Shown piece by piece: positions 1 through 8,269 of a DNA stretch of 37,223 bases (position 1 is the stretch's first letter; each line of letters begins with the position of its first letter). The notes under the pieces were generated by a model. It saw nothing but the letters and a program-made list of their open reading frames with translations. It made no database searches and was not told the DNA's origin. Source of the DNA: Plectonema radiosum NIES-515 (lineage in GTDB: Bacteria > Cyanobacteriota > Cyanobacteriia > Cyanobacteriales > Nostocaceae). Location: the NCBI RefSeq assembly GCF_025753815.1, contig NZ_JAOWRF010000370.1:1-37223 (forward strand), written 5' to 3'. Made by a program: the position numbers and the translations under genes.

Positions 1-30
1 GAGTGGGGAATGGGGAGTGGGGAGTGGGGA
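1..30. repeat. G-rich short tandem repeat at left edge
   Basis: Repeats of a GGGGAGT/GGGGAAT 7-bp unit run from the window edge to just before the trpA stop codon. It is the same class of heptameric repeat found in several other spacers of this window. No gene is visible in it. Confidence 0.8.
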
Positions 31-42
31 AGCTGGTATAAT

Positions 43-870
43 TTAAACTGAACCTACTTTTTGTAAAGATGCGGTGGGGGTAATTGCTGCTTTCAATTCT
101 TGACAAAGTTTTTCTACAGCTTGGAGTCCTTCGCTGGGACTACCCGTTGCTAATCTTTTGACAAAGGCACTACCGACAATTACGGCATCTGCACCCCATT
201 CCATGACTTGATGTGCTTGTTCTGGGGCAGAAATACCAAAGCCAACACCAATTGGTTTATCGGTGACGCTTCGCAATTCTGTAATCAAATCCTTGACGCG
301 GAGTTGGATTTGAGAGCGGATACCTGTAACGCCTGTTACACTGACGAGGTAGATAAATCCTTGAGATTGACGAGCGATCGCCACAATTCTATCTTGAGAG
401 CTGGTAGGCGCTACAAGCAATATTACCTCAATTCCAAAACTAGCAGCAGTTTGAATTAATTCTTCTGCTTCTTCTAAAGGTAAATCTGGCACCACCAAAC
501 CGCGCACCCCAGCATTCGCAATTTGCGCTAAAAATGACTTAATACCCCGGTATAAAATCGGATTGTAATAAGTAAATAAAATTACTGGCGCTCTCAAGCT
601 GGGACTCAGTGATTGCAACATTTCTAGCACTTGCTCTAATTTTGTTCCTCGTTGCAAAGCACGAGTTGCTGCTGCCTGAATTACCGGACCATCTGCGAGA
701 GGATCGGAGTAAGGAACGCCCAATTCTATAAAGTCTGCACCATTACGATCTAAGATGCGTAAAGCTTCGGCGGTAGTTTCTAAGTTAGGATCGCCAGCTG
801 TAATAAAGGGAATTAAAGCACACTGTTGGCGATTTCTTAAAGTTTGAAAGTGATGAGAAATAGAAGTCAT
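43..870 (-). CDS. trpA: Tryptophan synthase alpha subunit (scytonemin-associated copy)
   Basis: TrpA cleaves indole-3-glycerol phosphate to indole and glyceraldehyde 3-phosphate and works with TrpB in the cytoplasm. From the ATG at 870 the protein is 275 residues, the usual family length. The catalytic motif [16 protein letters not shown] places Glu49 and Asp60 exactly at the family positions, and the phosphate-binding end [10 protein letters not shown] is present. The open frame extends upstream to 933, but those extra 21 residues are encoded by GGGGAATGGGG-type repeats, so the ATG at 870 is preferred. It lies about 100 bp downstream of trpC on the same strand and is the last complete gene before the left edge; trpB is not seen. 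Co-location with scy and ebo genes suggests it supplies tryptophan for scytonemin rather than being the housekeeping copy (inference). Confidence 0.95.
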   Translation of the reverse strand: MTSISHHFQTLRNRQQCALIPFITAGDPNLETTAEALRILDRNGADFIELGVPYSDPLADGPVIQAAATRALQRGTKLEQVLEMLQSLSPSLRAPVILFTYYNPILYRGIKSFLAQIANAGVRGLVVPDLPLEEAEELIQTAASFGIEVILLVAPTSSQDRIVAIARQSQGFIYLVSVTGVTGIRSQIQLRVKDLITELRSVTDKPIGVGFGISAPEQAHQVMEWGADAVIVGSAFVKRLATGSPSEGLQAVEKLCQELKAAITPTASLQKVGSV

Positions 871-871
871 A

Positions 872-973
872 CGGGGAATGGGGAATGGGGAATGGGAAAT
901 GGGGAAAACAACGCTCCAACTATCAATTATCAATTATCAACTACCAACTATCAACTATCAACTAACAACTAAC
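872..973. repeat. Heptameric tandem repeats in trpC-trpA spacer
   Basis: A GGGGAAT run (about 872-904) is followed by AACTATC/AATTATC/AACTAAC 7-bp repeats up to the trpC stop. These heptamers are typical of filamentous cyanobacteria. They fill the entire spacer inside the probable trpE-trpC-trpA operon. Confidence 0.75.
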
Positions 974-1798
974 TTATTCCTTCGCAAACAAATTACGTGT
1001 AGCTTGTTCTACATCGCTTTGTTTAACTAAACATTCTCCCACCAAAACTGCACGTACACCAGCTTCAGCCACTAAGGATAAATCAGCGGGTGTAAATAAT
1101 CCTGATTCGCTGACGACGGTAATATCCAAGGAAAGCAATTCTTGTTGCCGTTGGGCTAAAAGTTGCTGTGTAGTAGCTAAATCAACCGTAAAATTTTCTA
1201 AATTGCGGTTGTTAATTCCTACCAAGCGTGTACCGTCCAGCTTGAGTACGCGATTTAATTCGGCTTCGGTGTGAACTTCTACCAGCGCAGTCATTTCCAA
1301 TTGGTGAATTAGTCGCAAAAAGTCTTGGAGTTCTTCATCACTGAGGATAGCTGCAATTAATAATACAGCATCTGCGCCCGCCGCTCTTGCTGTATAAATT
1401 TGGTAGGGGTCAATGATGAATTCTTTGCAGAGTAGTGGTAATTCTACCTGTGGACGGATGCGACGCAGATTGTCAAAACTGCCTTGAAAGAACTTTTCGT
1501 CTGTGAGGACAGATATACAAGCAGCACCACCGCGTTCGTAAGATTTGGCGATCGCGATCGGGTCAAAGTCTGCTCGAATAATACCACGACTCGGTGATGC
1601 TTTTTTTACCTCGGCAATCAAGCTAGGTTTGTAAGGACTTTGCTGTAAAGCACTGAGGAAATTTCGCACTATTGGTGCATCATTTAACTGATTTTGCACA
1701 GTCGTCAAAGGCATTTCTTGCTGCATTTGAGCAACTTCTTGCTTTTTGTGGCTGACAATTTCTTCGAGAATGTGACGGGGAGGGGCTTGGTTCGTCAT
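974..1798 (-). CDS. trpC: Indole-3-glycerol phosphate synthase (scytonemin-associated copy)
   Basis: TrpC closes the indole ring, converting 1-(2-carboxyphenylamino)-1-deoxyribulose 5-phosphate to indole-3-glycerol phosphate. The 274-residue protein begins [15 protein letters not shown] and carries the TIM-barrel signatures of the family: [10 protein letters not shown] with the catalytic lysine, [30 protein letters not shown] and VVSESG near the C-terminus. The ATG at 1798 opens at the family N-terminus. It sits between trpE and trpA on the same strand, separated from each only by repeat-filled spacers of about 100 bp, so the three are probably one transcription unit. Its immediate product feeds TrpA next door, which fits a dedicated tryptophan branch for scytonemin. 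Confidence 0.95.
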   Translation of the reverse strand: MTNQAPPRHILEEIVSHKKQEVAQMQQEMPLTTVQNQLNDAPIVRNFLSALQQSPYKPSLIAEVKKASPSRGIIRADFDPIAIAKSYERGGAACISVLTDEKFFQGSFDNLRRIRPQVELPLLCKEFIIDPYQIYTARAAGADAVLLIAAILSDEELQDFLRLIHQLEMTALVEVHTEAELNRVLKLDGTRLVGINNRNLENFTVDLATTQQLLAQRQQELLSLDITVVSESGLFTPADLSLVAEAGVRAVLVGECLVKQSDVEQATRNLFAKE

Positions 1799-1802
1799 GA
1801 TT

Positions 1803-1900
1803 TAGTGGATAGTGGATAGTGGTTAGTGGTTAAGAGTTAGGAGTTAGGAGTTAGGAGTTAGGGCTTTTTCAACCAACAACTAACAACCAACAACCAAGCA
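1803..1900. repeat. Heptameric tandem repeats in trpE-trpC spacer
   Basis: Two repeat blocks fill the spacer: GTGGATA/GTGGTTA then GAGTTAG units (about 1803-1862), and CAACCAA/CAACTAA units (about 1870-1899). The second block is roughly the complement of the first in base character, so the transcript could fold on itself. Confidence 0.75.
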
Positions 1901-1907
1901 CCATCCA

Positions 1908-4109
1908 CTAACTAATAACTACTGATTCTTTCGTTTGCGTGTATTTACGGACGACGTTTTTGATGATGGCTAAACCGATTTCGCCGGTCAAAGTCATGAT
2001 TGACTCTGGGTGAAACTGAACGGCAGCGATCGCAAGTGTTTGATGTTCAATTCCCATAATTACATTGTCTTCGGAAATCGCTGTCACTTTCAATTCTGCT
2101 GGCATTTGTTGCGGTAGAGCAAATAATGAATGATATCTACCCACGACAAAGGATTCCGGTAAGTCTTTGAACATGACAGAATCTGTATCGGTGACGAAAA
2201 CCCGCGAGGATTTACCATGTTGGGGATAGTTGAGAACTCCCAATTCTCCACCAAAAGCTTCTACAATGCCTTGCAGCCCCAGACAAACTCCAAAAATGGG
2301 AATTTGGCGGCGGACACAAGCGGCGACCATCTCCGGCACTCTAAATTTACTTGGTCTACCAGGACCAGGAGAGAAAACAACTAAGTTAGGACGTATTGTA
2401 TCAAAAAGCGATTCATCAAAGCCATGACGGAGTGTGGTGACGCTTGCGCCGGTTTGCCGGATGTAGTTTGCTAGTGTGTGAACAAATGAGTCTTCGTGGT
2501 CAATTAATAAGATGTGCTTACCGGGTTCCACATCGGGAATGCATTTGCTCAATTTTGTAGATGTGCATTCCTCCATTTTCTCGTCTGTTTCTTTGGCTTG
2601 GCGAATTGTTTCAAATAAAACAGCACCTTTGGTGATTGTCTCTTGTTCTTCGGCTTGTGGTATGGAATCGTAAAGAACTGTTGCACCAACTCGCACTTCG
2701 GCAATTGAATCTTTTAAGCGAATTGTTCGCAAAATCAAACCAGTATTCAAATCACCATTAAAGCTGAGATAGCCAACTGCACCACCATACCAACGTCGAG
2801 CGCTACGTTCATGCTGTTCGAGAAATTGCATGGCAGCGCGTTTGGGTGCCCCTGTAACTGTAACTGCCCATGTATGGGAAAGAAATGCATCTAAGGCGTC
2901 AAATTCTTCTCGTAATGTGCCTTCAACGTGATCGACTGTATGAATTAAATGGCTGTACAATTCAATTTGCCGACGCCCAATTACTCTGACGGAACCTGGT
3001 TCACAAATTCGCGATTTGTCGTTGCGATCTACGTCGGTACACATTGTTAACTCAGACTCATCTTTGTGTGAGTTGAGTAACAAAAGAATTTGACCTGCAT
3101 CGTCAATGGCATTTTGTCCCCGCGTAATAGTACCACTAATTGGACAGGTTTCTACGCGCCTACCTTCAACGCGGACAAACATTTCTGGGGATGCACCGAT
3201 GAGATATTCTTCACCCAAATTAAAGACAAATCCGTAGGGACTGGGATTGATTTTTTTTAAGGTTTCAAATAGTTTGCTGGGTGATTGTTCGCAAGATTCA
3301 AAAAAGTTTTGACTGGGAACTACTTCAAATAAATCGCCTCGACGGAAGTAATCGAGTGCTACTTCAACTTGTTTGGCATAATCGCCTCTTTTATGGTCAG
3401 CACTTAATTCTGGTTGAAGACGTTTGCCGCGATAATCTATGGATTCACCTGTGCGAGGAAGATTATTAGTATTTCCATGCGCTGTTTCAAATTCATATTG
3501 AAGACGAAATGCGCGTTGTAGATAGTAGTCAACTACGACTAATTCATCGGGCAAATATAATACTAAATCCCGCTGGTCTTCAGGACGTTCTAAGCGCTGG
3601 GGAATTGGCTCAAATTGAAAAACTAAGTCGTAACCAAATGCACCATAAAGTCCTAAATGCTGGTCTTCTTTACTTGAGAAGGTATGTAGAATTTCTCGGA
3701 CAACTGTAAATGCTGAAGGTTGTTTACTGCGTTCTTCTTCGGCAAATAATTCTTGTGTTTTCTTGACAGTTCCGGTAATATTATCTTGATTTGAAATTAC
3801 TTCTTGAAGTTGTTGTGATTGCGATAAACGCTCTAGCAGTAATGGCAAGAGAATTTTGCCGCGATCGCTTAATGCTTTGATCGTAAAACTATTCTCTCTT
3901 GTAGTTAATTCTAAGGGGGGATTGACAAATCCAATCGCCCATCTTTTATATCTTCCTGGATATTCGTAGCTGCTAGTCAGCAAGCCTCCACGTTGAGAAT
4001 TTAGATAAAATAAAATATCTTCAAGTGCTGTGTCTATGTTGACTTCTGTCATGGAGCGCGAGACACGCACACCCCCAAGTGTTGTATAATTGTGTGAATC
4101 AACAATCAT
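1908..4109 (-). CDS. trpE: Fused anthranilate synthase, TrpE and TrpG domains
   Basis: This enzyme makes anthranilate from chorismate and glutamine, the first step of tryptophan synthesis. The 733-residue protein has an N-terminal chorismate-binding component (about residues 1-500, with PYGFVFNLGEEYLIGASPEMF, CPISGTI, DVDRNDKSR and VTVTGAPKRAA) followed by a glutamine amidotransferase (about 530-725, with FSPGPGRPS, nucleophile Cys609 in GVCLGLQG, and FHPESIMT). The fused TrpEG form is common in cyanobacteria. The ATG at 4109 is chosen because AGAGGA lies 8 bases upstream; an in-frame TTG at 4115 is less likely. It is first of trpE-trpC-trpA and is preceded by a 1-kb spacer, so it may have its own promoter. 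Confidence 0.95.
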   Translation of the reverse strand: MIVDSHNYTTLGGVRVSRSMTEVNIDTALEDILFYLNSQRGGLLTSSYEYPGRYKRWAIGFVNPPLELTTRENSFTIKALSDRGKILLPLLLERLSQSQQLQEVISNQDNITGTVKKTQELFAEEERSKQPSAFTVVREILHTFSSKEDQHLGLYGAFGYDLVFQFEPIPQRLERPEDQRDLVLYLPDELVVVDYYLQRAFRLQYEFETAHGNTNNLPRTGESIDYRGKRLQPELSADHKRGDYAKQVEVALDYFRRGDLFEVVPSQNFFESCEQSPSKLFETLKKINPSPYGFVFNLGEEYLIGASPEMFVRVEGRRVETCPISGTITRGQNAIDDAGQILLLLNSHKDESELTMCTDVDRNDKSRICEPGSVRVIGRRQIELYSHLIHTVDHVEGTLREEFDALDAFLSHTWAVTVTGAPKRAAMQFLEQHERSARRWYGGAVGYLSFNGDLNTGLILRTIRLKDSIAEVRVGATVLYDSIPQAEEQETITKGAVLFETIRQAKETDEKMEECTSTKLSKCIPDVEPGKHILLIDHEDSFVHTLANYIRQTGASVTTLRHGFDESLFDTIRPNLVVFSPGPGRPSKFRVPEMVAACVRRQIPIFGVCLGLQGIVEAFGGELGVLNYPQHGKSSRVFVTDTDSVMFKDLPESFVVGRYHSLFALPQQMPAELKVTAISEDNVIMGIEHQTLAIAAVQFHPESIMTLTGEIGLAIIKNVVRKYTQTKESVVIS

Positions 4110-4384
4110 GAGCAATTCCTCTATAATATTTATTAGTCATTTGTCTCTGGGAAGTTGGGACAAATGACTAATCGATGAAAATGTAATCTAACTTGTCGCC
4201 GAGTTTGTTGCAATTAATGAAGTTTTGTTATTTCTTCTTAATAAATCGTACCAATGTTACGCAATTGAATATATGAAGGATTTATTGCTATAAGTATCAA
4301 TTATTTTGCTTTTTCTATTAATTTATTAAGAGAATTATTGATGAGTAATTTAAAATATTTTACCTCTTCCTCTGGTTATACAGT

Positions 4385-4474
4385 AGACATCTCCAGAAAA
4401 TAATGTAGAGACGCGAAATTTCGCGTCTCTACATTATTTTCTGGTTAACGCATAATTAATTTCCGGAGATGTCT
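4385..4474. repeat. Nested palindromic mini-element with 52-bp perfect palindrome
   Basis: Outer arms AGACATCTCC (4385-4394) and GGAGATGTCT (4465-4474) are exact inverted repeats. Inside them, 4393-4444 is a perfect palindrome of two 26-bp arms centred between 4418 and 4419, containing GTAGAGACG...CGTCTCTAC. It has no coding capacity. The nested layout looks like a non-autonomous mobile or REP-like element. Confidence 0.85.
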
Positions 4475-4477
4475 AAT

Positions 4478-4530
4478 AGACATCTCCGGAAAAGAATGTA
4501 GAGACGATTCTGTGCTACGTCTAATCAAGG
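4478..4530. repeat. Second, degenerate copy of the palindromic element
   Basis: It starts with AGACATCTCCGGAAAAGAATGTAGAGACG three bases after the previous element and continues into an imperfect GCTACGTCTA arm. The right outer arm is not clear, so the end is approximate. Confidence 0.5.
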
Positions 4531-4829
4531 GTTGTGGACAATGCTTAATTTTCAAATAGGTTGTCTAATAAGTTGAGCTAGGTAATAATTGGCAAGAGGG
4601 GTAGGGAAAATGTACCTAAATGCTTGACAAAATGCTTTATTTACCATGTTAACGATAATTTGTGAATTGATAGCGTTTTTAAACGCAGAGGGGCACAGAG
4701 TAAGCGCGGAGGAACGCAGAGTCTTTCTGAATTTATTTCGTTAGGAACTTGTAAAATGGTATTAGTGTAACGACGATAGCTGTGGCTGCTATGGTCGTTA
4801 ATAGTTGCAATAATTGAAAGTGACTATCA

Positions 4830-5067
4830 ATGTATAATGTAGAACTTCCTGCCAACTTGACTGACTTTGCAGAATTGCTTGGTCGAGTTTTGGCAGGAGA
4901 AGAAGTTATTCTTTCCCAAGCTGGTACTCCCGTTGCCCGCATCGTACCCCTAAATCAGCGACCATTACCCCGAATTCCACTCCTTAGACTGTGGTAAGGT
5001 GGTCATTGCCCCCGATTTTAACGAACCCTTACCGGAGGATGTTTTATATCATGTCTCCCCTGATTAA
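4830..5067 (+). pseudogene. Phd/YefM-type antitoxin, frameshifted
   Basis: The first frame runs from the ATG at 4830 to a TAA at 4995-4997 and reads MYNVELPANLTDFAELLGRV, then GEEVILSQAGTPVARIVPL, a typical prevent-host-death antitoxin N-terminus. From about 4987 the next frame continues the expected family C-terminus, DCGKVVIAPDFNEPLPEDVL, ending at 5065-5067. A single extra base near 4985-4987 explains the break. No toxin (PIN or RelE type) follows; eboF comes next on the opposite strand. It may be a decayed orphan antitoxin, although the first 55 residues could still be made and keep most of the DNA-binding region. AT-rich sequence with a TTGACA at 4624 lies upstream. Confidence 0.75.
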
Positions 5068-5098
5068 TTTTAATAAAAACGCCGCAAACGTCGTAGAA

Positions 5099-5125
5099 TA
5101 GAGACGTTCCGGTGGAACGTCTCTA
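5099..5125. repeat. GTAGAGACG-family palindrome
   Basis: Inverted repeat TAGAGACGTTCC / GGAACGTCTCTA with a 3-base loop, between the antitoxin remnant and the eboF stop codon. The two genes converge here, so it could serve as a bidirectional terminator; no T-run follows. Confidence 0.75.
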
Positions 5126-5153
5126 CAATAAATGTAATAAGCCTGTCATGATA

Positions 5154-6554
5154 TTAAATGATTGTAGCGGGGGACGAAGGTGTATCTACAGTTAAATGAC
5201 TGAGGATTAACTGACAAACATCGATCGCTTGTATTGATGAAGAAAGCAGGTGATTTTGTTTGGTAATAAATAATGGACTTTCTGCTATGGAAGGTGGAAT
5301 ACAACCGTGAGAACCTTTTACCAATGAAGCATCTAAGGGAATGACATCCATTAAATAGCGAAACCCAAGTTGTTTTTTCAGCAATTTTGCCGCGATTTTC
5401 AGTTTGGGAAGCTTGATTTGCGGGTCAACAAACAATTCTACGGGGTCGTAACCGGGTTTGCGATGGATGTCTACGGTTCTGGCAAAATCGGGAGCGCGAT
5501 CGCTATCAAGCCAATAATAGTAAGTAAACCATGCATCTGAATTGGCGATCGCTACCAATTCTCCGGATCTGGAATGATCTAAATGGTAAGCTGACTTTTG
5601 GCTATCATCTAAAACCTGAGCTACTCCTGGTGTTTCTTCTAAAAGCGATCGCACTTTGGGAATATAAAAGCGATCGTTAACGTAAACATGAGCAATTTGA
5701 TGATCTGCAACCGCAAATGCTTTACTAGCACCTGGATCTAATAATTCTCGTCCTAATTCTTCCCGCACTGCTAGCAAGCCTTTTTCTCGCAGCATCCGAT
5801 TTAGGTGGATGGGTTGAGATACATCAGTAATTCCATATTCTGACAAAACGATGACTTGAGCGCCGCAATTTTCATAAAACGAAATCAAATCGGCACAAAC
5901 TGCATCAATTTCTTGTAAATCTTTCGCTATTTTGTTGATGTCAGTTCCAAATTTTTGTAAGCAGTAATCGAGATGCGGTAAATAAATCAGTGTCAGCGTT
6001 GGGTTAGAGTGTTCTTCTGACCACTTTGCAGAATTAGCAATCCACTGAGTAGACTTGATCGATGTGTTGGGACCCCAGAAATTGAATAAGGGGAACTGTC
6101 CTAAATCTGTTTGAAGTTGCGATCGCAATTCTGCCGGTTGAGTGTAAATATCCGGAATTTTCCTACCATCAGCAGGATACATCGGTCGAGGAGTAACTGC
6201 GTAATCTACTGACGAGTACATATTGTACCACCAAAACAAATTCGCGCAGGTAAAGTCAGGAAAGAGCGCTTTTGCCATATCCCAGACTTTCGGAGCCTGA
6301 ATTAATTTGTTAGACTGTCGCCAGAACTTAATTTCACACTCATCACGAAAATACCAACCATTCCCAACAATTCCGTGTTCGTTGGGTAATTTCCCTGTAA
6401 GATAAGTAGCCTGTGCTGAACAAGTGACAGCAGGTAACATCGATTCTACCGACGCGATTTTCCCACTAGCCGCCCAACGCGATAAAAAGGGCGTATGCTG
6501 ACATAATAAGCTGGGTGTCAATCCCACCACATTAATAACAACTGTTTTTTGCAT
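5154..6554 (-). CDS. eboF: EboF, alkaline-phosphatase-superfamily (NPP-like) protein
   Basis: A 466-residue protein of the nucleotide pyrophosphatase/phosphodiesterase type, last of the ebo genes here. Ebo proteins are needed in Nostoc punctiforme to get the scytonemin monomer to the periplasm; the chemistry of EboF is unknown. The fold is suggested by the N-terminal strand KTVVINVVGLTP, the nucleophile loop MLPAVTCSAQATYLTG with a candidate Thr/Ser, PNEHGIVGNGWYF, YLPHLDYCLQKFG (a metal-site-like Asp and His), and a late GSHG. Two usual metal ligands look replaced: the first strand lacks the expected Asp, and the usual D-H-G motif reads LSEYGI (about residue 236). There is no signal peptide. 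A 160-bp repeat-bearing spacer separates it from eboE. Confidence 0.88.
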   Translation of the reverse strand: MQKTVVINVVGLTPSLLCQHTPFLSRWAASGKIASVESMLPAVTCSAQATYLTGKLPNEHGIVGNGWYFRDECEIKFWRQSNKLIQAPKVWDMAKALFPDFTCANLFWWYNMYSSVDYAVTPRPMYPADGRKIPDIYTQPAELRSQLQTDLGQFPLFNFWGPNTSIKSTQWIANSAKWSEEHSNPTLTLIYLPHLDYCLQKFGTDINKIAKDLQEIDAVCADLISFYENCGAQVIVLSEYGITDVSQPIHLNRMLREKGLLAVREELGRELLDPGASKAFAVADHQIAHVYVNDRFYIPKVRSLLEETPGVAQVLDDSQKSAYHLDHSRSGELVAIANSDAWFTYYYWLDSDRAPDFARTVDIHRKPGYDPVELFVDPQIKLPKLKIAAKLLKKQLGFRYLMDVIPLDASLVKGSHGCIPPSIAESPLFITKQNHLLSSSIQAIDVCQLILSHLTVDTPSSPATII

Positions 6555-6561
6555 ATATTAT

Positions 6562-6585
6562 GTAGTAAGCACTTCAGTGCTTAAA
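6562..6585. repeat. GTAGTAA...ACTTCAGT hairpin element
   Basis: GTAGTAAGCACTTCAGTGCTTAAA forms an 8-bp stem (TAAGCACT/AGTGCTTA) with a 2-base loop. The same 24 bases recur at 13463-13486 upstream of eboB. Here it lies just upstream of the eboF start. Confidence 0.7.
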
Positions 6586-6642
6586 ATCCTTAAAATAAAC
6601 ATCAAAAAATATCTGAATATCATGCCCCGCAAATTATACATT

Positions 6643-6671
6643 GTAGAGACGTTCCGGCGGAACGTCTCTAC
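6643..6671. repeat. GTAGAGACG-family palindrome
   Basis: Perfect 13-bp arms GTAGAGACGTTCC / GGAACGTCTCTAC around a GGC loop, in the eboE-eboF spacer. Confidence 0.8.
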
Positions 6672-6717
6672 GACGGTTGCGGCATTTTTGTTAATAAACG
6701 CGAACATGATATTATTT

Positions 6718-7938
6718 TTAACCTAACAACGCTCCAGCCAGCATCTTATTTAAAACCCACTCATACTCACGTTGAATCGATGCTGATAAATCTAGTTTCA
6801 TCTCCCCAGGTAATACATCCCATGTATAAGTTTCAATTTCTAAATGATTACAAACCTGATGATTTTGTACCAGTTCCAAAATAGTGGTAATATCGTCTTG
6901 GGTAGATTGCAATAGTTGATAATCGCGGATAAAAATTGGCACATGAAAGTGAATTCGCCATTGAGATGCGGTGGTATTTTCCAAATCTGGTAAAGCGGCT
7001 TCTAAGTCCGAATATTGATTAGAGTTGCTGGTAACTACTTGATGTAAATACGTAGATTCTGCAAAAAGCAGTAACTTTTCTTTGATTTTGCGGCGTTGTT
7101 CGGCATCTTTTGGCACATCTACTTGTAAGGCTGCACTAATCTGAATTTTGCCAATTTGAATTCCTACAGCTTGAAATTGCTTGAAAACTGAAACTGGATT
7201 TTCAAAGGCGATCGCAAAATGGCAAGTATCGTAACATACACGCACGTGCTCTAATAAAAGCGCTTCGGCTGCTTTTTGAGGTATCTCCAATTGTTGTCCT
7301 AAATAAGCACCACCAATAGGTAATAAATGCTTTTGGAAATAATCAATTACCTCGGCAGCATTTTCAATTAATCCATCTGGTTCTGGTTCTAAATTTAAGT
7401 GCAGCAACTTTCCAGTATTAGCGTGGATGCGTACCATTTCCGCTACCACTTCTGCTATGTGCAAAGTAGCGGTGTTGATGACGGATGTTTGGGAATTTTG
7501 ATTTCCTTTAAACCAAGGTTTGTAAGATAACGGTAGTGTAGAAATACTACCTTCCATTTCGGCAGGTAACAATTGGGCGAGAATATTGGTTAGTTGTAAT
7601 GTGTAGTCTAACCGTTCTTGTTTAGACCAATCTGGTGCATAAACTTGGTCTTTTACTACTTGCTGATGAAATCCACCATAAGGAAAGCCATTCAAGGTAA
7701 AGACGTATAAATTATGTTCGACTAACCATGATTTAAACTCTGTTAAGGTGTCTCCTTGTAATAGTTCTTTGGCTGCTATTGCTGCTAAACGCAAGCCAAT
7801 ACCAAAGGGTTTTCTTGGTGCTATTTTTGCTTTTAGTTCTGGAATATATTGCTGTAAGTTACTAAATACTTTGCTCCATTCTTCACCGGGGTGAATGTTG
7901 GTGCAATAGGTTAAGTGAATGTTGTTTTGTATTTTCAT
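6718..7938 (-). CDS. eboE: EboE, sugar-phosphate isomerase/epimerase-like protein
   Basis: A 406-residue TIM-barrel protein of the xylose-isomerase-like superfamily, part of the ebo set linked to export of the scytonemin monomer; its own reaction is unknown. Visible signatures are MKIQNNIHLTYCTNIHPGEE at the N-terminus, FTLNGFPYGGFH, LHLNLEPEPDG with a candidate metal-binding Glu, VCYDTCHFAIAFE with Asp and His, IQISAAL, and WRIHFHVPIF near the C-terminus. These are the strand-end positions that bind metal in this superfamily. The frame opens at 7956, but the ATG at 7938 gives the family N-terminus. It lies between eboD and eboF on the same strand. The 300-bp spacer before eboD is full of hairpins. 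Confidence 0.9.
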   Translation of the reverse strand: MKIQNNIHLTYCTNIHPGEEWSKVFSNLQQYIPELKAKIAPRKPFGIGLRLAAIAAKELLQGDTLTEFKSWLVEHNLYVFTLNGFPYGGFHQQVVKDQVYAPDWSKQERLDYTLQLTNILAQLLPAEMEGSISTLPLSYKPWFKGNQNSQTSVINTATLHIAEVVAEMVRIHANTGKLLHLNLEPEPDGLIENAAEVIDYFQKHLLPIGGAYLGQQLEIPQKAAEALLLEHVRVCYDTCHFAIAFENPVSVFKQFQAVGIQIGKIQISAALQVDVPKDAEQRRKIKEKLLLFAESTYLHQVVTSNSNQYSDLEAALPDLENTTASQWRIHFHVPIFIRDYQLLQSTQDDITTILELVQNHQVCNHLEIETYTWDVLPGEMKLDLSASIQREYEWVLNKMLAGALLG

Positions 7939-7962
7939 GTTGTGTGAGTGTTTCACGCTTCC

Positions 7963-7993
7963 GGAAACGACTGAAGTCGTTACTACGGGTTAA
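7963..7993. repeat. 31-bp direct repeat, copy 1
   Basis: Begins GGAAACGACTGAAGTCGTTA and continues into CTACGGGTTAA; the identical 31 bases recur at 8239-8269. Each copy holds the AACGACT/AGTCGTT stem of the GTAGTAA-type hairpin family, read on the other strand. It lies just upstream of the eboE start. Confidence 0.85.
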
Positions 7994-8015
7994 TACGAAG
8001 TTGGACATTATAACC

Positions 8016-8118
8016 CAATACGGTTCAGTTAAGGATTTTTGGTACTGATTTTTGACCTGTAGAGACGCGAAATTTCGCGTCTCTACACTCGGATTTTAGG
8101 CTTAACTGAACCGTATTG
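8016..8118. repeat. Nested inverted-repeat element in eboD-eboE spacer
   Basis: Outer arms 8016-8033 and 8101-8118 are perfect 18-bp inverted repeats (CAATACGGTTCAGTTAAG). Centred inside is a perfect 30-bp palindrome, 8058-8087, of the GTAGAGACG family with a CGCGAAATTTCGCG core. It has no coding capacity. Confidence 0.85.
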
Positions 8119-8126
8119 CATTATAA

Positions 8127-8192
8127 CCTCACCCCGACAAAGCTGTGCTTTATCTCCCCTCTCCTTATTAAGGAGAGGGGTAGGGGGTGAGG
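8127..8192. repeat. Strong hairpin, possible terminator or processing site
   Basis: CCTCACCCC (8127-8135) pairs with GGGGTGAGG (8184-8192), and within it CCCCTCTCCTT (8156-8166) pairs perfectly with AAGGAGAGGGG (8170-8180) around an ATT loop. It is a widespread cyanobacterial spacer repeat. Because it lies between two co-directional ebo genes, it may attenuate read-through or set mRNA ends (inference). Confidence 0.75.
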
Positions 8193-8238
8193 TGTAAGTC
8201 ATGAAGGCAACTCGGTTGAAGTTAAATTTCACGTTTTT

Positions 8239-8269
8239 GGAAACGACTGAAGTCGTTACTACGGGTTAA
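8239..8269. repeat. 31-bp direct repeat, copy 2, overlapping the eboD stop
   Basis: Identical to 7963-7993. The last bases supply the eboD stop codon (minus-strand TAA at 8268-8266), so the element has landed at, or redefined, the end of eboD. Confidence 0.85.

Noticed and set aside
871-933. N-terminal extension of TrpA up to 933
   Set aside because: The extra residues are translations of GGGGAATGGGG repeats and lie before the conserved family start at 870.
4733-4942. Minus-strand frame opposite the antitoxin remnant
   Set aside because: The plus strand gives a recognisable Phd-type antitoxin; the minus frame is its shadow.
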